Positions 14,997 to 23,897 of a DNA stretch of 46,109 nt are shown in pieces. The DNA comes from an uncultured Phocaeicola sp. (lineage in GTDB: Bacteria > Bacteroidota > Bacteroidia > Bacteroidales > Bacteroidaceae), in NCBI GenBank assembly GCA_948956705.1, contig CARCZS010000023.1, positions 1 through 46,109 on the forward strand, given 5' to 3'. Below the pieces are notes generated by a model, which saw only the letters and a list, made by a program, of their open reading frames with translations, was not told the origin of the DNA and made no database searches. The first letter of the stretch is position 1; each line of letters begins with the position of its first letter. The translations under genes were made by a program, and so were the position numbers.

Positions 14997-17900
14997 ATGG
15001 AAAGATTTGATTCTTGCTTTCATCCTCATCATGCATGTGATCCTCATCCGAATGAATATCATGAAAATATTCATTATACGCCTGATCAGATTAATGCATT
15101 GCTGGGGCTTATTCCTTATAAGGCGGACAGAGCCGAAGTCCCTAAAATGGAAACGTTGAACGATGTCAATTATATAGGTCATGTGGCAACTTCTGAAGCG
15201 TTGCCGGACAAGATGGAACAACCGTCATGGGCACTTGTCGGCAGTGTGAAGAAAACAAAGCCGTACTTCTACTATGTTGAAGGATTTGTTCCTAAAGGAT
15301 ATCGGGCCGGATGGAATGATTTGAGCGGTGTTCTGGGAACTTATGATCTCACAGTCGATAAGGTGAGCATCTTCGATTATAATCTGCTGACTGAATATAA
15401 TGTAAGCCGTAATCATACCCAAGATACCCGGATATTCTCACATGATTGGAAGGAACAGAGATATTTCAGTGCATTTCCTGATTATGTTGAAGGGAAGAAA
15501 TACAGACCCTGTGATCGTGTCAACATGCCGGGGTACACAAAAACGTCATTTGTAGCACAACGAAGCACGTCCGAGGCCCCTTTTGTTGTAAAGAAGAGCA
15601 ATGTGTTTACTTTTGAAGATGCCATAGCGCTTGTACCGGAGGAATACAGAATACCCGGCATGAAGGTCACGTTTGTTTCTGCTTACACCAATCAGGCTGA
15701 AACATGGTATTTTAAGGGAAATTCTGCTTCGCTTTGGAAAGACAAGAAAAGCTGGTGGAAGATTGATTTAGAGGCGGAGCGTAATGAGATTCATGCTGAA
15801 GAGGTATTCATTCAGAAGATGGAAGCACCGGAGATGGTGGCTGATAGGGCCATAGCGGATGAGAACGGCAACCGTATACCGGACACTTATCTTACACGCA
15901 AAGCTGTCAGACGTCACATTGAGGATACATTCAATGATATGTTCATTGATAATCCTCCTACCGTGATGGACGGGATGATAACGCCCGAGATGCTTAGTGA
16001 ATCCACCAAACAGCTTATCGGTAACAAGAGCATAACCAATTTTGCGGATGATGAGGATATTACATCGGTTCACGGTCAACTGAAACTGGCTAATAAAAGG
16101 TATGATCCGAATAATTACTCAGGGAAGGGAAGATGTTATCTGCGCAAGAATCTTGTGGCAGGGCGAAATATTCTGACCCAGTCCATGATATGTTGGTCTG
16201 ATACGATTTATGTCATACAGTATGATTATGATTTGGAGGGGAAAACTATCACTATTCCGTCAAAATGCACTTTAGATTTTCAAGGAGGGGGATTTAGTAA
16301 TGGTACTGTCGTTGGCGACAATACCAAAATTGAAGCAGGACTGGAAAAGATATTTGGTGCTATAACAATAAATGGTAGCTGGGATGTGGCGGCAGCTTGT
16401 CCTGAGTGGTTTGGGGCACTTCCAGATGGAGTACATGATTGTACTGAATCTATACAGGATACCATTAATAATTTTGATATTGTTAAATTAAACAATGGAA
16501 TTTATTTTATAGGTAATACGATTCAGGTAAGAAGTAATATTACTTTGTTTGGAGAAAAAGGTAAAACTATCATAAAATCTCCAACTACTAAGGAGTTTGA
16601 TGTAAATGATTTACCAAATGCGAATACCCTTCCTTATATTTTTTACTCTGAAAAAGCTGTGAAAGTTCTATTTAGAGGGCTTTCTTTTATATTGGGGGAT
16701 TACTATAATGGTATAGGTTTTAGGCAAAGTGTCAATGGGGATACGGATGAGTGGGACGCTAAAATATATGTAGAAAACTGCCATTTTGAGCATGGGTATA
16801 GAGCTGTAAGTATTGAAAGGACTTATAGAGAATGTAGAATAATAGATTCTATCTCATATTACGCATGCGGTGACTATGCTTTTTTTATGGAAGGAACTGA
16901 TAATTCTATTCATAATAGTACGGTTGGGAGTTGTCAACAAGGAGGTATTTATTTATCTCAAAATTCAAGAATGTCTAATTGTAAAGTTTTTGTTGCCAAT
17001 AAAGCCTGGAGATATAAATATGATGCTGTTACTCCTAGAAGTAAATACGCAGTTTATGTAAGTGGCAGTTATTGCAATGTAACAGGCTTGGATATTCAAC
17101 AAAATTGTGCAAATGGTATTTATGTGGGAGGACATGATAATTATATTCAAGCTGTTCTGAATGCTAATGGGTATCAAAGAGATAAACAATCCTCAATATT
17201 ATGTGCTAATGCCGTTTTGAAGTGTAGTAATAGTATATTAATATTTACTTCAACCACAGGCTTTTTAAATAGTTATGTATCTCATTATCTATATTCTGTA
17301 GGAAGCCCAGCTTATGCTGTTAAAGGTAATTATATAAATATAAATACGCATGATGAACCAGGAGAAGATACTCCTTATGTGTTAAGCAATTTTTCAGCTT
17401 TTAATAATATAATATTTAATGGAGCGAATATAACTAAATGCCATAATCTTCCTGAGGATTTTGTTAAAAACAACATTCATTCAGAAAATGTATCTAGGGG
17501 AGAAAGAATGTATGTTACAGTTGGTGCTGGTAAAGCGGTTTCTTTTGATTTGGATGTTACAACTTTTATCACACAATATACTGTTATACATCAGTATTTA
17601 ACTTTTATAGTTAATCCGTCATTAGCAGTCGTAGATACGCCCTTGTATGAAGTTGGAAGATATAAATTAATAGTAAATGTTGACAACATAGATTATACTC
17701 TGAAAACCGATATGTTCCAAAACGGGTTAGTATCAATAGAATCTATTAAATATTTATACGATATAATACCGGATCCGAAGGATTCACAGTGTAAATTAAG
17801 ATGGGAATTAGCAAATACAAGTAAATCCGCTATAAACTTGGCAATTGATTACCCTATAATTGAAATATATAAAAATAATACAGGTTATGGAAGCAGTTAT

Positions 17901-18845
17901 GAAACTAATATTATTCCGACGGATTTGAGTAAAGATTTTTGTAAGGATAAGAAGGGAATTTATGGGAAAGTTGCAGATAATACTTATGATATTAATTTGG
18001 GGATTATAAGGTTTAATAATGCAATTTCTGATTCTCCGGAATCTTATGAATACATTAAGATAACTAAAGTTCCGACAAGCGGTTTTCGTTTTTTATATTC
18101 GACATATAGGATATTAACCGAATATTCTTTGCTATATGTAGATAATAAATTGTATATACTATCTGATAGATACGATACTGGCAATGATTCTTTTTTAAAT
18201 ATAAGATGGATATTTGACCCTGTTTCTTATACATTAGACATTTGGATTAAAGTTTCTTCAAAATATGGCAAATTGATAGTGAGAGATACCAAATGGGCTA
18301 CTCTTAACACTTATGAGTGGTTCCCTAAAAATACAGATCCATATCCGGTAGAGGCTGTTGATGCTGAATTTATTACCTCGGATATACTTACTTTGCCTGA
18401 TACTTTAATTGGGATAAAAACCTATGATACGTTTGGAAATATATTAACTTGGTCTAAGTCTGATTGGTTAAATCCTGACGGAACTTTAGTGACAAAGGTT
18501 GTTTTCGCAAGTAAATTAAATGATTTTATTAAAAGTAATACTATATATAATATTATCAGATATATAGATTTGGAAGGAAAAACTCTTACTGTTCCTGATA
18601 ATAGCGTGCTTAATTTTATTGGAGGTACTATTGGAAATGGAACTATAATTGGAAATAAAACTAAAGTCATAAATCTAAATGTTGATAGAATTGTTTTATC
18701 AGGGACTTGGTTTGATTCAGGAATTACTTCTAATAGACCTACTAATGTTTTAGTAGGATTTCAATATTTTGATAGTACATTGTCGAAACCTATATATTAT
18801 AAAGGTAATAATGAGTGGGTTGACGCTACTGGGGCGACAGTATAA
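14997..18845 (+). CDS. Tailspike/receptor-binding protein with beta-helix (pectate-lyase-like) domain
   Basis: A 1282-residue receptor-binding protein started at ATG 14997. The first 400 or so residues form the phage-attachment and stalk part (His-rich start, then several small domains). From about residue 405, YDLEGKTITIP and FQGGGFSNGTVVG lead into CPEWFGALPDG, a classical entry to a pectate-lyase-type right-handed beta-helix (PF12708-like), followed by many short beta turns (NITLFGEKG, HNSTVGS, NGIYVGGHDNYI). A second copy of the entry motif (LEGKTLTVPDNS, NGTIIGNKTK) lies near residue 1190. The C-terminus, GFQYFDSTLSKPIYYKG, is a common ending of Bacteroidetes phage fibres. Base composition turns markedly AT-rich from about 16290, suggesting an exchanged receptor module. 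Enzymatic activity on capsule is possible but unproven. Confidence 0.8.
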   Translation: MERFDSCFHPHHACDPHPNEYHENIHYTPDQINALLGLIPYKADRAEVPKMETLNDVNYIGHVATSEALPDKMEQPSWALVGSVKKTKPYFYYVEGFVPKGYRAGWNDLSGVLGTYDLTVDKVSIFDYNLLTEYNVSRNHTQDTRIFSHDWKEQRYFSAFPDYVEGKKYRPCDRVNMPGYTKTSFVAQRSTSEAPFVVKKSNVFTFEDAIALVPEEYRIPGMKVTFVSAYTNQAETWYFKGNSASLWKDKKSWWKIDLEAERNEIHAEEVFIQKMEAPEMVADRAIADENGNRIPDTYLTRKAVRRHIEDTFNDMFIDNPPTVMDGMITPEMLSESTKQLIGNKSITNFADDEDITSVHGQLKLANKRYDPNNYSGKGRCYLRKNLVAGRNILTQSMICWSDTIYVIQYDYDLEGKTITIPSKCTLDFQGGGFSNGTVVGDNTKIEAGLEKIFGAITINGSWDVAAACPEWFGALPDGVHDCTESIQDTINNFDIVKLNNGIYFIGNTIQVRSNITLFGEKGKTIIKSPTTKEFDVNDLPNANTLPYIFYSEKAVKVLFRGLSFILGDYYNGIGFRQSVNGDTDEWDAKIYVENCHFEHGYRAVSIERTYRECRIIDSISYYACGDYAFFMEGTDNSIHNSTVGSCQQGGIYLSQNSRMSNCKVFVANKAWRYKYDAVTPRSKYAVYVSGSYCNVTGLDIQQNCANGIYVGGHDNYIQAVLNANGYQRDKQSSILCANAVLKCSNSILIFTSTTGFLNSYVSHYLYSVGSPAYAVKGNYININTHDEPGEDTPYVLSNFSAFNNIIFNGANITKCHNLPEDFVKNNIHSENVSRGERMYVTVGAGKAVSFDLDVTTFITQYTVIHQYLTFIVNPSLAVVDTPLYEVGRYKLIVNVDNIDYTLKTDMFQNGLVSIESIKYLYDIIPDPKDSQCKLRWELANTSKSAINLAIDYPIIEIYKNNTGYGSSYETNIIPTDLSKDFCKDKKGIYGKVADNTYDINLGIIRFNNAISDSPESYEYIKITKVPTSGFRFLYSTYRILTEYSLLYVDNKLYILSDRYDTGNDSFLNIRWIFDPVSYTLDIWIKVSSKYGKLIVRDTKWATLNTYEWFPKNTDPYPVEAVDAEFITSDILTLPDTLIGIKTYDTFGNILTWSKSDWLNPDGTLVTKVVFASKLNDFIKSNTIYNIIRYIDLEGKTLTVPDNSVLNFIGGTIGNGTIIGNKTKVINLNVDRIVLSGTWFDSGITSNRPTNVLVGFQYFDSTLSKPIYYKGNNEWVDATGATV

Positions 18846-18868
18846 TAACGATAATTAAAATAAAAGCC

Positions 18869-19099
18869 ATGTTACAAGGATATCAAATAAGAATGCTAGA
18901 AGAGTATAAGCAACTTAATGACCGGGTGGAAAAGTTGGAGAAATTCATCAATGAATCTCCAGTGTTTTCTAAAATGGAAGTGCATAAACAAATACTTCAG
19001 CGTTGGCAACTGTCGGCAATGAAATCATATCGTGATGCCTTAAAGAGAAGATGTCTGGCAGAAGGATTTTCTCCGTTGACTGGGGATGGTCTGGAATAA
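18869..19099 (+). CDS. Small protein similar to the crAss001_48 family
   Basis: A 76-residue helical protein: RMLEEYKQLNDRVEKLEKF near the start, then a helix ending LSAMKSYRDALKRR. Length and the pattern 'EY-x2-L-x2-R-x2-K-L-x3-I' followed by a 'Q-x-x-A-M-x-x-Y-x-x-x-L-x-x-R' helix match the small proteins annotated as related to phage crAss001 gene 48, found widely in Bacteroidetes phages and of unknown function. It lies between the two receptor-binding genes, with its end 32 bp ahead of the next start. It probably shares the tailspike transcript. Confidence 0.65.
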   Translation: MLQGYQIRMLEEYKQLNDRVEKLEKFINESPVFSKMEVHKQILQRWQLSAMKSYRDALKRRCLAEGFSPLTGDGLE

Positions 19100-19131
19100 A
19101 TGTTAATTCTATAACTTTTTTAAAAAACATC

Positions 19132-22100
19132 ATGGAAGATAACAACATACAAGATTCTTGCTGCAACAGCAAGTATGCAAGTATCAGGCAGATGGACAAG
19201 CTTGATGAAATGTTGGGAAGAAGATTCCCTTTCTATCCTCGTACAGTGATACAGGCGGTACATGACGGAAGAACCGGCGCGTCGTTGGAAGCGATACTGG
19301 CACAGTATAACAATATTTATGTGCAGTATCAGGGTACAGCGGGACGTACGAGAAATATTGTTCCGAAAGAAATGAGGCGTAAGGGGATCATCATATCATA
19401 CGTGGATATGCAGGGGAATGCCATAACCGAGAAATGTGTGAATGATGCACAGAGGGACAACTTTCACTGGGGGCTTGATGTCAACTGGGTACGTGTGGAC
19501 GAACTAACACTCTCTGGAGATATTTCCGTATCGGTAAAAGGCACATGGGTGATTAACGGTGAGGATACCGGCATAGCTGCTTTGGGGCCCAAAGGGGATA
19601 ACGGACTTACCCCGTGGCTCAAAACGATAGATAACAAGCTTCACTTCTCCTATGATAACGAGACATGGGAGGTGTGCTCGGATTACATTGCAGCTTATTT
19701 CCGTTTTCAGGATAACAAATTCCAGATATCGCGGGATAACAAAACATGGTCAGATCTTAGCGGAGAAGTTACAAACAGTTTGTCTATTAAAGCCTATGTA
19801 ACAGATAAATCACAATATCCTAATCCTAAGCAGGGTGATATGATTATGGTGGGACCTACCTATGCGGACGATGATGCCGAACATACCAAGCCCATCTACC
19901 ACCTGAATATTTATAATGCCGGCGGATGGGTGGATCACGGTCCGTTCCAGTCCATCAATGCCGGTGTGGTGCAGGAACTGGGGGATAGCGAAACAGAGGT
20001 TGTTAGTCAAAAAACTATATCATTTAATATACCTTATGATATTTCACTGTATCATACTAATATAGATGGAACAAATAAGTTTACATTAAGTGATGCAATA
20101 TATAATATTCCAACAAGTATTAGGAGGCATGGTTCTGAAATTAGGTTTATTTCTAAATCAACTGATAGGTATGAAACTTGGAAATTTATTGCAAATAATG
20201 AAATAACAAATTCGGAATGGAATAAAGCAGGGAATTGGGTCAAGATTACAACTGATTTTGACATTTCTGTAACAGGAAATTTGAATGCTATTAATTCTCA
20301 TGTACTTACTATTAGTGATTTAGAAAGATATTATTGGGAAAATGTGGATGGTAAAGCTGTTTTTTCCAGGTCAAATCCTAATATTCCTTTATATTCTTCA
20401 ATAATAAAGTGTAAAACAGGTGATAAGTTCTATTTGCAGAATAATGGGGAGGGTAATGCAAAAAACTGGTTTAAAACATCTACTGATTTGAATATATTAG
20501 AAGAATCTGAAGCTGTAAAAGATTCATTTATTATAGAAATGGAAGAAGATGGTTATTTGATAGTAAATCATAATCAAAATAATGTTAATACATTATTCTT
20601 TTTGCTCAAAATAAAAAATACAGAAAATCTTTTTGTAGAAAAAGGTGTAGAATTGCAGACTATACTAACCTCTAATTGTTTTTTGAAAGATTATTACTTT
20701 ATTCTTGAAAATGGTAAGACCTTATTTTGTAGACATAATATTCCGGGAGAAATTTCTACTATACTGTTTGAAGCCAAGAAAGACACAGCTATATATTCTA
20801 AATCCTGTGGCTTTTCCAGAGGTATTCCATTGATAGTATTAGACAGAGATAGAAATGTGATTTATTCAGAGCCTAATGATGATAATAGAAGAGCAACGTA
20901 TTATAAGATGCCTGAAGATGGGTATATCATAGTGAATAATGCTGATGGCACAATTCCTGATAAATATATTAGAGTGCTTGATGATAAGCCATTTTATACT
21001 ATAGATGATTTTAATAAGGGATATTGGGAGGTCAATCCAACCGTTGGTTTTATAAACACGTGGAATAATCCAAATTTGAATATTCTCAATACTTGCATTC
21101 CGTGTAAGAAAGGAGATAAATTTAGAATCAGTACTTATGGATGGCAGGTTGCAAGACCTTATTATATAACAGATAATTCTAAAAATGTATTAGAAACAGG
21201 TCCAATGGTGTTATCTCTGTTTCAATCAGAGATTGAAATTACTCAAGATAATGCAACATTTCTTGTAGTAAATTATAGAGAATTTCCTAATGCCGGGAAG
21301 GTTTTTGTGGAAAGGTTAGATACAGTTTATACAAACAGAAATGTTAAGTATATCACTTGTTTGGGTGACTCATTAACAGTAGGATACCAAAGTGGAGTAA
21401 CAACTTCATATCCTGAGGTTCTTAATTCTGCTTTAGGAAACAATTGGAAAATTATAAATGGAGGGTATGATGCTGATTCTATAGAGATGATACTTGGAAG
21501 ACAAGGTTCTAACGTATTATTAAATAAAAATCAAATAGTACTTCCTGCAGATGGTTCTGGTGTTCAGATAGGAACACTGGGTGATAGTGGTATAATATCT
21601 GCTCTTACTCCTAACAATTCTCTTCCATTACAGAGATGGGCCTTTAAAGATATTACTAGGGGCTTAATAACTCCTGTAATGGTTAACAATGTTCCATGTA
21701 ATCTCTTATTTACTGGTACATCATATAATGATAATAATGGTAGATATATGATGAGTCTTGTGACGCCTCAAAGTACTCCTGTTACTATACCAGCTAATAG
21801 TGTAGTATCAACAGCTTTGAGAACTGGCGTTGATAGTGATGTTCTTGTTATATGGATGGGAACTAATGGACTTACTGTTGGAGGTAGCTTCACTCCAGAG
21901 CAACTGGTAGATTACCATAATATGGCTATAAATTATGCTGCTACTAAAAAAAATATAATTATAGGGCTGCATACAGGAGATTTAAATAGCAGAAAAACGC
22001 AAGAAGAAGCCATGCAAAAAGCATTTGGACTTAGATATATTAATCTAAGAAAATATATGGTGGAACAAGGGTTGGTAGATGCTGGGTTGGAGCCTACTCA

Positions 22101-22236
22101 AGAAGACACTGAATTTATAAACCAAGGTAAATGTCCTCCTCAATTACTAATGGATGGAACTCATTTTACTACTATAGGGTACACTTTAGTAGGTAAACTT
22201 GTTTATCAGAGAGGAGTATCCTTGGGATATTGGTAA
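19132..22236 (+). CDS. Tail fibre with C-terminal SGNH/GDSL esterase domain
   Basis: A 1034-residue protein; ATG 19132 fits the 32-bp gap to the previous gene. The first third is a typical fibre stalk: YPRTVIQAVHDGRTGASLEAIL, a collagen-like GPKGDNG stretch, FSYDNETWEV repeats, and the module ending VVQELGDSETEVVSQKTIS. From about residue 285 the DNA becomes AT-rich. Two beta-rich copies of the type 'NPN-[IL]' follow (about 410-520 and 640-740). The last 290 residues are an SGNH hydrolase: CLGDSLTVGY (nucleophile Ser), IWMGTNGLT (oxyanion/Asn), and DGTHFTTIGY (catalytic Asp/His). Such domains deacetylate polysaccharides, so this fibre likely edits O-acetyl groups on host capsule or LPS during adsorption. 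Substrate is inferred. Confidence 0.8.
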   Translation: MEDNNIQDSCCNSKYASIRQMDKLDEMLGRRFPFYPRTVIQAVHDGRTGASLEAILAQYNNIYVQYQGTAGRTRNIVPKEMRRKGIIISYVDMQGNAITEKCVNDAQRDNFHWGLDVNWVRVDELTLSGDISVSVKGTWVINGEDTGIAALGPKGDNGLTPWLKTIDNKLHFSYDNETWEVCSDYIAAYFRFQDNKFQISRDNKTWSDLSGEVTNSLSIKAYVTDKSQYPNPKQGDMIMVGPTYADDDAEHTKPIYHLNIYNAGGWVDHGPFQSINAGVVQELGDSETEVVSQKTISFNIPYDISLYHTNIDGTNKFTLSDAIYNIPTSIRRHGSEIRFISKSTDRYETWKFIANNEITNSEWNKAGNWVKITTDFDISVTGNLNAINSHVLTISDLERYYWENVDGKAVFSRSNPNIPLYSSIIKCKTGDKFYLQNNGEGNAKNWFKTSTDLNILEESEAVKDSFIIEMEEDGYLIVNHNQNNVNTLFFLLKIKNTENLFVEKGVELQTILTSNCFLKDYYFILENGKTLFCRHNIPGEISTILFEAKKDTAIYSKSCGFSRGIPLIVLDRDRNVIYSEPNDDNRRATYYKMPEDGYIIVNNADGTIPDKYIRVLDDKPFYTIDDFNKGYWEVNPTVGFINTWNNPNLNILNTCIPCKKGDKFRISTYGWQVARPYYITDNSKNVLETGPMVLSLFQSEIEITQDNATFLVVNYREFPNAGKVFVERLDTVYTNRNVKYITCLGDSLTVGYQSGVTTSYPEVLNSALGNNWKIINGGYDADSIEMILGRQGSNVLLNKNQIVLPADGSGVQIGTLGDSGIISALTPNNSLPLQRWAFKDITRGLITPVMVNNVPCNLLFTGTSYNDNNGRYMMSLVTPQSTPVTIPANSVVSTALRTGVDSDVLVIWMGTNGLTVGGSFTPEQLVDYHNMAINYAATKKNIIIGLHTGDLNSRKTQEEAMQKAFGLRYINLRKYMVEQGLVDAGLEPTQEDTEFINQGKCPPQLLMDGTHFTTIGYTLVGKLVYQRGVSLGYW

Positions 22237-22263
22237 TTGTTTTTAATACTATTTTTCCCCTTC

Positions 22264-22290
22264 AAAAAAGGGAGGCCCCTCCACCCTCCC
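22264..22290 (-). terminator. Leftward terminator (distal)
   Basis: Read leftward: GGGAGG (22290-22285), a 9-nt loop, CCTCCC (22275-22270), then six Ts (22269-22264). It would stop leftward transcripts before they run into the fibre gene. Confidence 0.65.
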
Positions 22291-22441
22291 TAATTACCTA
22301 CCTCATATTGTCACCCTAAAAATCGTTAGTAACATTGTTCGAACCACTATGCTATTTCTTCCTGATGCTCGCGCACAAACTATAATGCCTTTCGGGTTAT
22401 ATATTTGATTGCAGGATTTATCCACCACTTGTTTTTAGAGT

Positions 22442-22491
22442 AAAAAGTCGCTGCTCTTTTCTTTAAAGACCTACAGATAGTATCGCAGCGA
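22442..22491 (-). terminator. Leftward terminator (proximal)
   Basis: Read leftward: TCGCTGC (22491-22485) pairs with GCAGCGA (22454-22448) around a 30-nt loop, then five Ts shortly after (22446-22442). It fits the end of the leftward transcript from the lipoprotein and the 92-residue gene, although it lies about 180 bp beyond the last stop. Confidence 0.5.
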
Positions 22492-22669
22492 TAGAAATAC
22501 TACTGTAGTCTCTTTATAAGTCTTGCCATTGGCATTCTTTTTTAAAGAGTTATAGTCATAAGTTTAACGTCATTGACATATATGGACGATAAAGAAAGCA
22601 TTGATAATGCAAATATAGCGAAAAGCTAGTTTCATTATTCCATGAAAATGAAACTTTCTATATCGTTTT

Positions 22670-22948
22670 TTATTTAACAATTCGAATCGGTACAATTCCA
22701 TCGGTCCAAACAATATCATTTCCGTTCCATTTGAAGTGGATGGACTTTTTTCCTGATAGTTGATTTGCGGAAAAATAATATTCTTTTCTGAAATTGCAGT
22801 CATTTTCGTGAGTAACTGTTAGGTGAAGACTGTCTTTTTCTTGTCGTCTTTCAATATCGACTTTATAGGTGGATTTATCTTTTCTTGAAGAAGGGCGTAT
22901 TACCCGTGTCCTTTCGATTGTTCCCATATTATATAAATTAATAGCCAT
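22670..22948 (-). CDS. Small unknown protein (92 residues) of the accessory segment
   Basis: A 92-residue protein, basic, mostly beta-rich: TIERTRVIRPSSRKDK, then YKVDIERRQEKDSLHLTV and a C-terminal KWNGNDIVWTDGIVPIRIVK. It has no signal peptide or membrane segment. It overlaps the end of the upstream lipoprotein gene by 11 bp, so the two form a small leftward operon that is transcribed against the flanking fibre and acyltransferase genes. I recognise no family. Because both genes are AT-rich and stand apart from the morphogenesis operons, they look like cargo expressed from the prophage. Confidence 0.5.
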   Translation of the reverse strand: MAINLYNMGTIERTRVIRPSSRKDKSTYKVDIERRQEKDSLHLTVTHENDCNFRKEYYFSANQLSGKKSIHFKWNGNDIVWTDGIVPIRIVK

Positions 22949-23279
22949 ATTTTATATAAGACATGCAAGATTTGGCATTGTCAAGTTCCGATTCCCAAAA
23001 TATTCTATCAAACCCTAAAAATAAAGATGATTCTGCGGATTCTATAGCGTTTCTAGCCTGTGAGGCATATTTAATATCGTTTTCAATCCTTTCCTGTAGT
23101 TCTTCTATTTGTAGGGACATGTTCAGAATCGTAGAGTTCAGGTCAGTATTCTTGTTTTTTAGTCTGTCCACTTCTTCTCTAAGGTTGTAATTCTCCATTT
23201 CTAAATCTTCATATTTGCTTTTGCTGACACATGAACCTAAGAATAGGATTATGAATGTAAGTAATATTGATTGCTTCAT
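22938..23279 (-). CDS. Small coiled-coil lipoprotein
   Basis: A 113-residue protein started at ATG 23279, which gives a clean signal peptide; a longer frame upstream is not credible. MKQSILLTFIILFLGSC is a lipoprotein signal with lipidated Cys 17. Residues about 22-70 form a strong heptad coiled coil (YEDLEMENYNLREEVDRLK then NSTILNMSLQIEELQERI). The end has SLFLGFDRIFWESELDNAK and ISYIKYGY-like aromatic residues. It would sit in a host envelope membrane facing the periplasm or surface. A promoter box at 23303-23310 lies 24 bp upstream of the start. A role in surface change or superinfection exclusion is possible but not shown. Confidence 0.6.
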   Translation of the reverse strand: MKQSILLTFIILFLGSCVSKSKYEDLEMENYNLREEVDRLKNKNTDLNSTILNMSLQIEELQERIENDIKYASQARNAIESAESSLFLGFDRIFWESELDNAKSCMSYIKYGY

Positions 23280-23302
23280 AGTGTTAAAATTTAAAGATGA
23301 GA

Positions 23303-23310
23303 CAAATATA
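23303..23310 (-). promoter_or_regulatory. Host-type promoter (-7 box) for the lipoprotein operon
   Basis: Read leftward TATATTTG, a perfect TAnnTTTG box, placed 24 bp ahead of ATG 23279. The GCATTATATCAA element of the phage promoters is not present at the matching distance, and I see no good TTTG at -33. Confidence 0.5.
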
Positions 23311-23351
23311 GCGATTTGTTCATGAATGTAAAATATTTGCATGGAATTTTG

Positions 23352-23359
23352 TATCTTTG
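23352..23359 (+). promoter_or_regulatory. Host-type promoter (-7 box) for a short RNA
   Basis: TATCTTTG, a perfect TAnnTTTG box, in the typical context TATCTTTGCA. It lies about 45 bp from the divergent box at 23303-23310. The only transcribed thing directly behind it is a short region closed by a strong terminator at 23391-23426. Confidence 0.6.
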
Positions 23360-23365
23360 CATCGC

Positions 23366-23426
23366 ACATAGCGATGTGCATCAGGATTTGGACGGTTCCG
23401 ATATAGTTTCGGACCGTCTTTTTTTT
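23366..23426 (+). ncRNA. Candidate small RNA (about 60-65 nt)
   Basis: Behind the -7 box at 23352-23359 comes an inverted repeat CATCGC/GCGATG (23360-23365, 23371-23376), a short linker, and a terminator hairpin: GACGGTTCCGA (23391-23401) with TCGGACCGTC (23409-23418), one bulged T, followed by eight Ts (23419-23426). No reading frame of note is inside. A promoter and a strong terminator so close together suggest a small RNA, or the leader of something lost. The exact 5' end is not known. Confidence 0.5.
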
Positions 23427-23471
23427 GTTTTCACACTGGTTGGTCTTGTGTATGTTTATCCAATATGTGAC

Positions 23472-23504
23472 AAGGGCGGCTGTCTTTCCCAGATTGCCGC
23501 CCTT
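23472..23504. other. Strong 9-bp hairpin
   Basis: AAGGGCGGC (23472-23480) and GCCGCCCTT (23496-23504) form a perfect stem around a 15-nt loop. No T-run follows, so termination is uncertain. It stands out from the AT-rich surroundings by its GC content. Confidence 0.45.
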
Positions 23505-23897
23505 CCTGTTCAATAATGATTAGTAATCAGGTATAACAAAGGTATACAAAGATATAAAACAATCTTATTAAAAACAATCGGTAATGTAAAATCTTGAGAT
23601 TTACATTGTAAATTACAATTATATGCGTATTTTTGTGCAAAAAATATAAAGTATATGAAAAGGTTGGTTATAGCTTCATTGTTTCGGTTTCCTTTTTTGC
23701 GACAAATGCTGTGGGATGGATAGATGTTTAAGATACATGAAAACTATGAGTCTTTTTCTTGTTTTCTATGGGATGAAATATTACTTCCCTAGCTGGATAT
23801 ATGTTTGTTATACCATATATAAAGAATCTGAATAATGTGATTGGTTTGATTAGCCTCTCCCGAGCTATTGAAAAGTTGAATTAAATAAATTACTGTT
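23505..23897. other. AT-rich gene-free leader region of the acyltransferase
   Basis: Only very short frames are present, such as 23737-23835 (32 codons, hydrophobic), with no ribosome site. A perfect -7 box TATGTTTG at 23800-23807, about 90 bp ahead of ATG 23898, is the best promoter candidate for the acyltransferase. Otherwise nothing is seen. Confidence 0.4.

Larger units (their letters stand above)
22237..22669. other. Gene-free stretch after the fibre genes
   Basis: No convincing coding region is seen. It holds two terminator-like hairpins facing leftward (22264-22290 and 22442-22491), a further possible stem CTACAG/CTGTAG (22471-22476 with 22503-22508), and otherwise AT-rich sequence. 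It marks the left border of the accessory segment. I saw no tRNA and no attachment-site repeat. Confidence 0.5.

Noticed and set aside
22330..22350. GTTCGAACC as a tRNA T-loop or attachment site
   Set aside because: No acceptor, D or anticodon stems around it on either strand.
23280..23513. Longer N-terminus for the lipoprotein
   Set aside because: The extension runs antisense through the sRNA candidate and the terminator and would bury the signal peptide.
23737..23835. 32-residue hydrophobic frame ahead of the acyltransferase
   Set aside because: No ribosome site, no repeat or conserved motif; chance frame in AT-rich DNA is likely.
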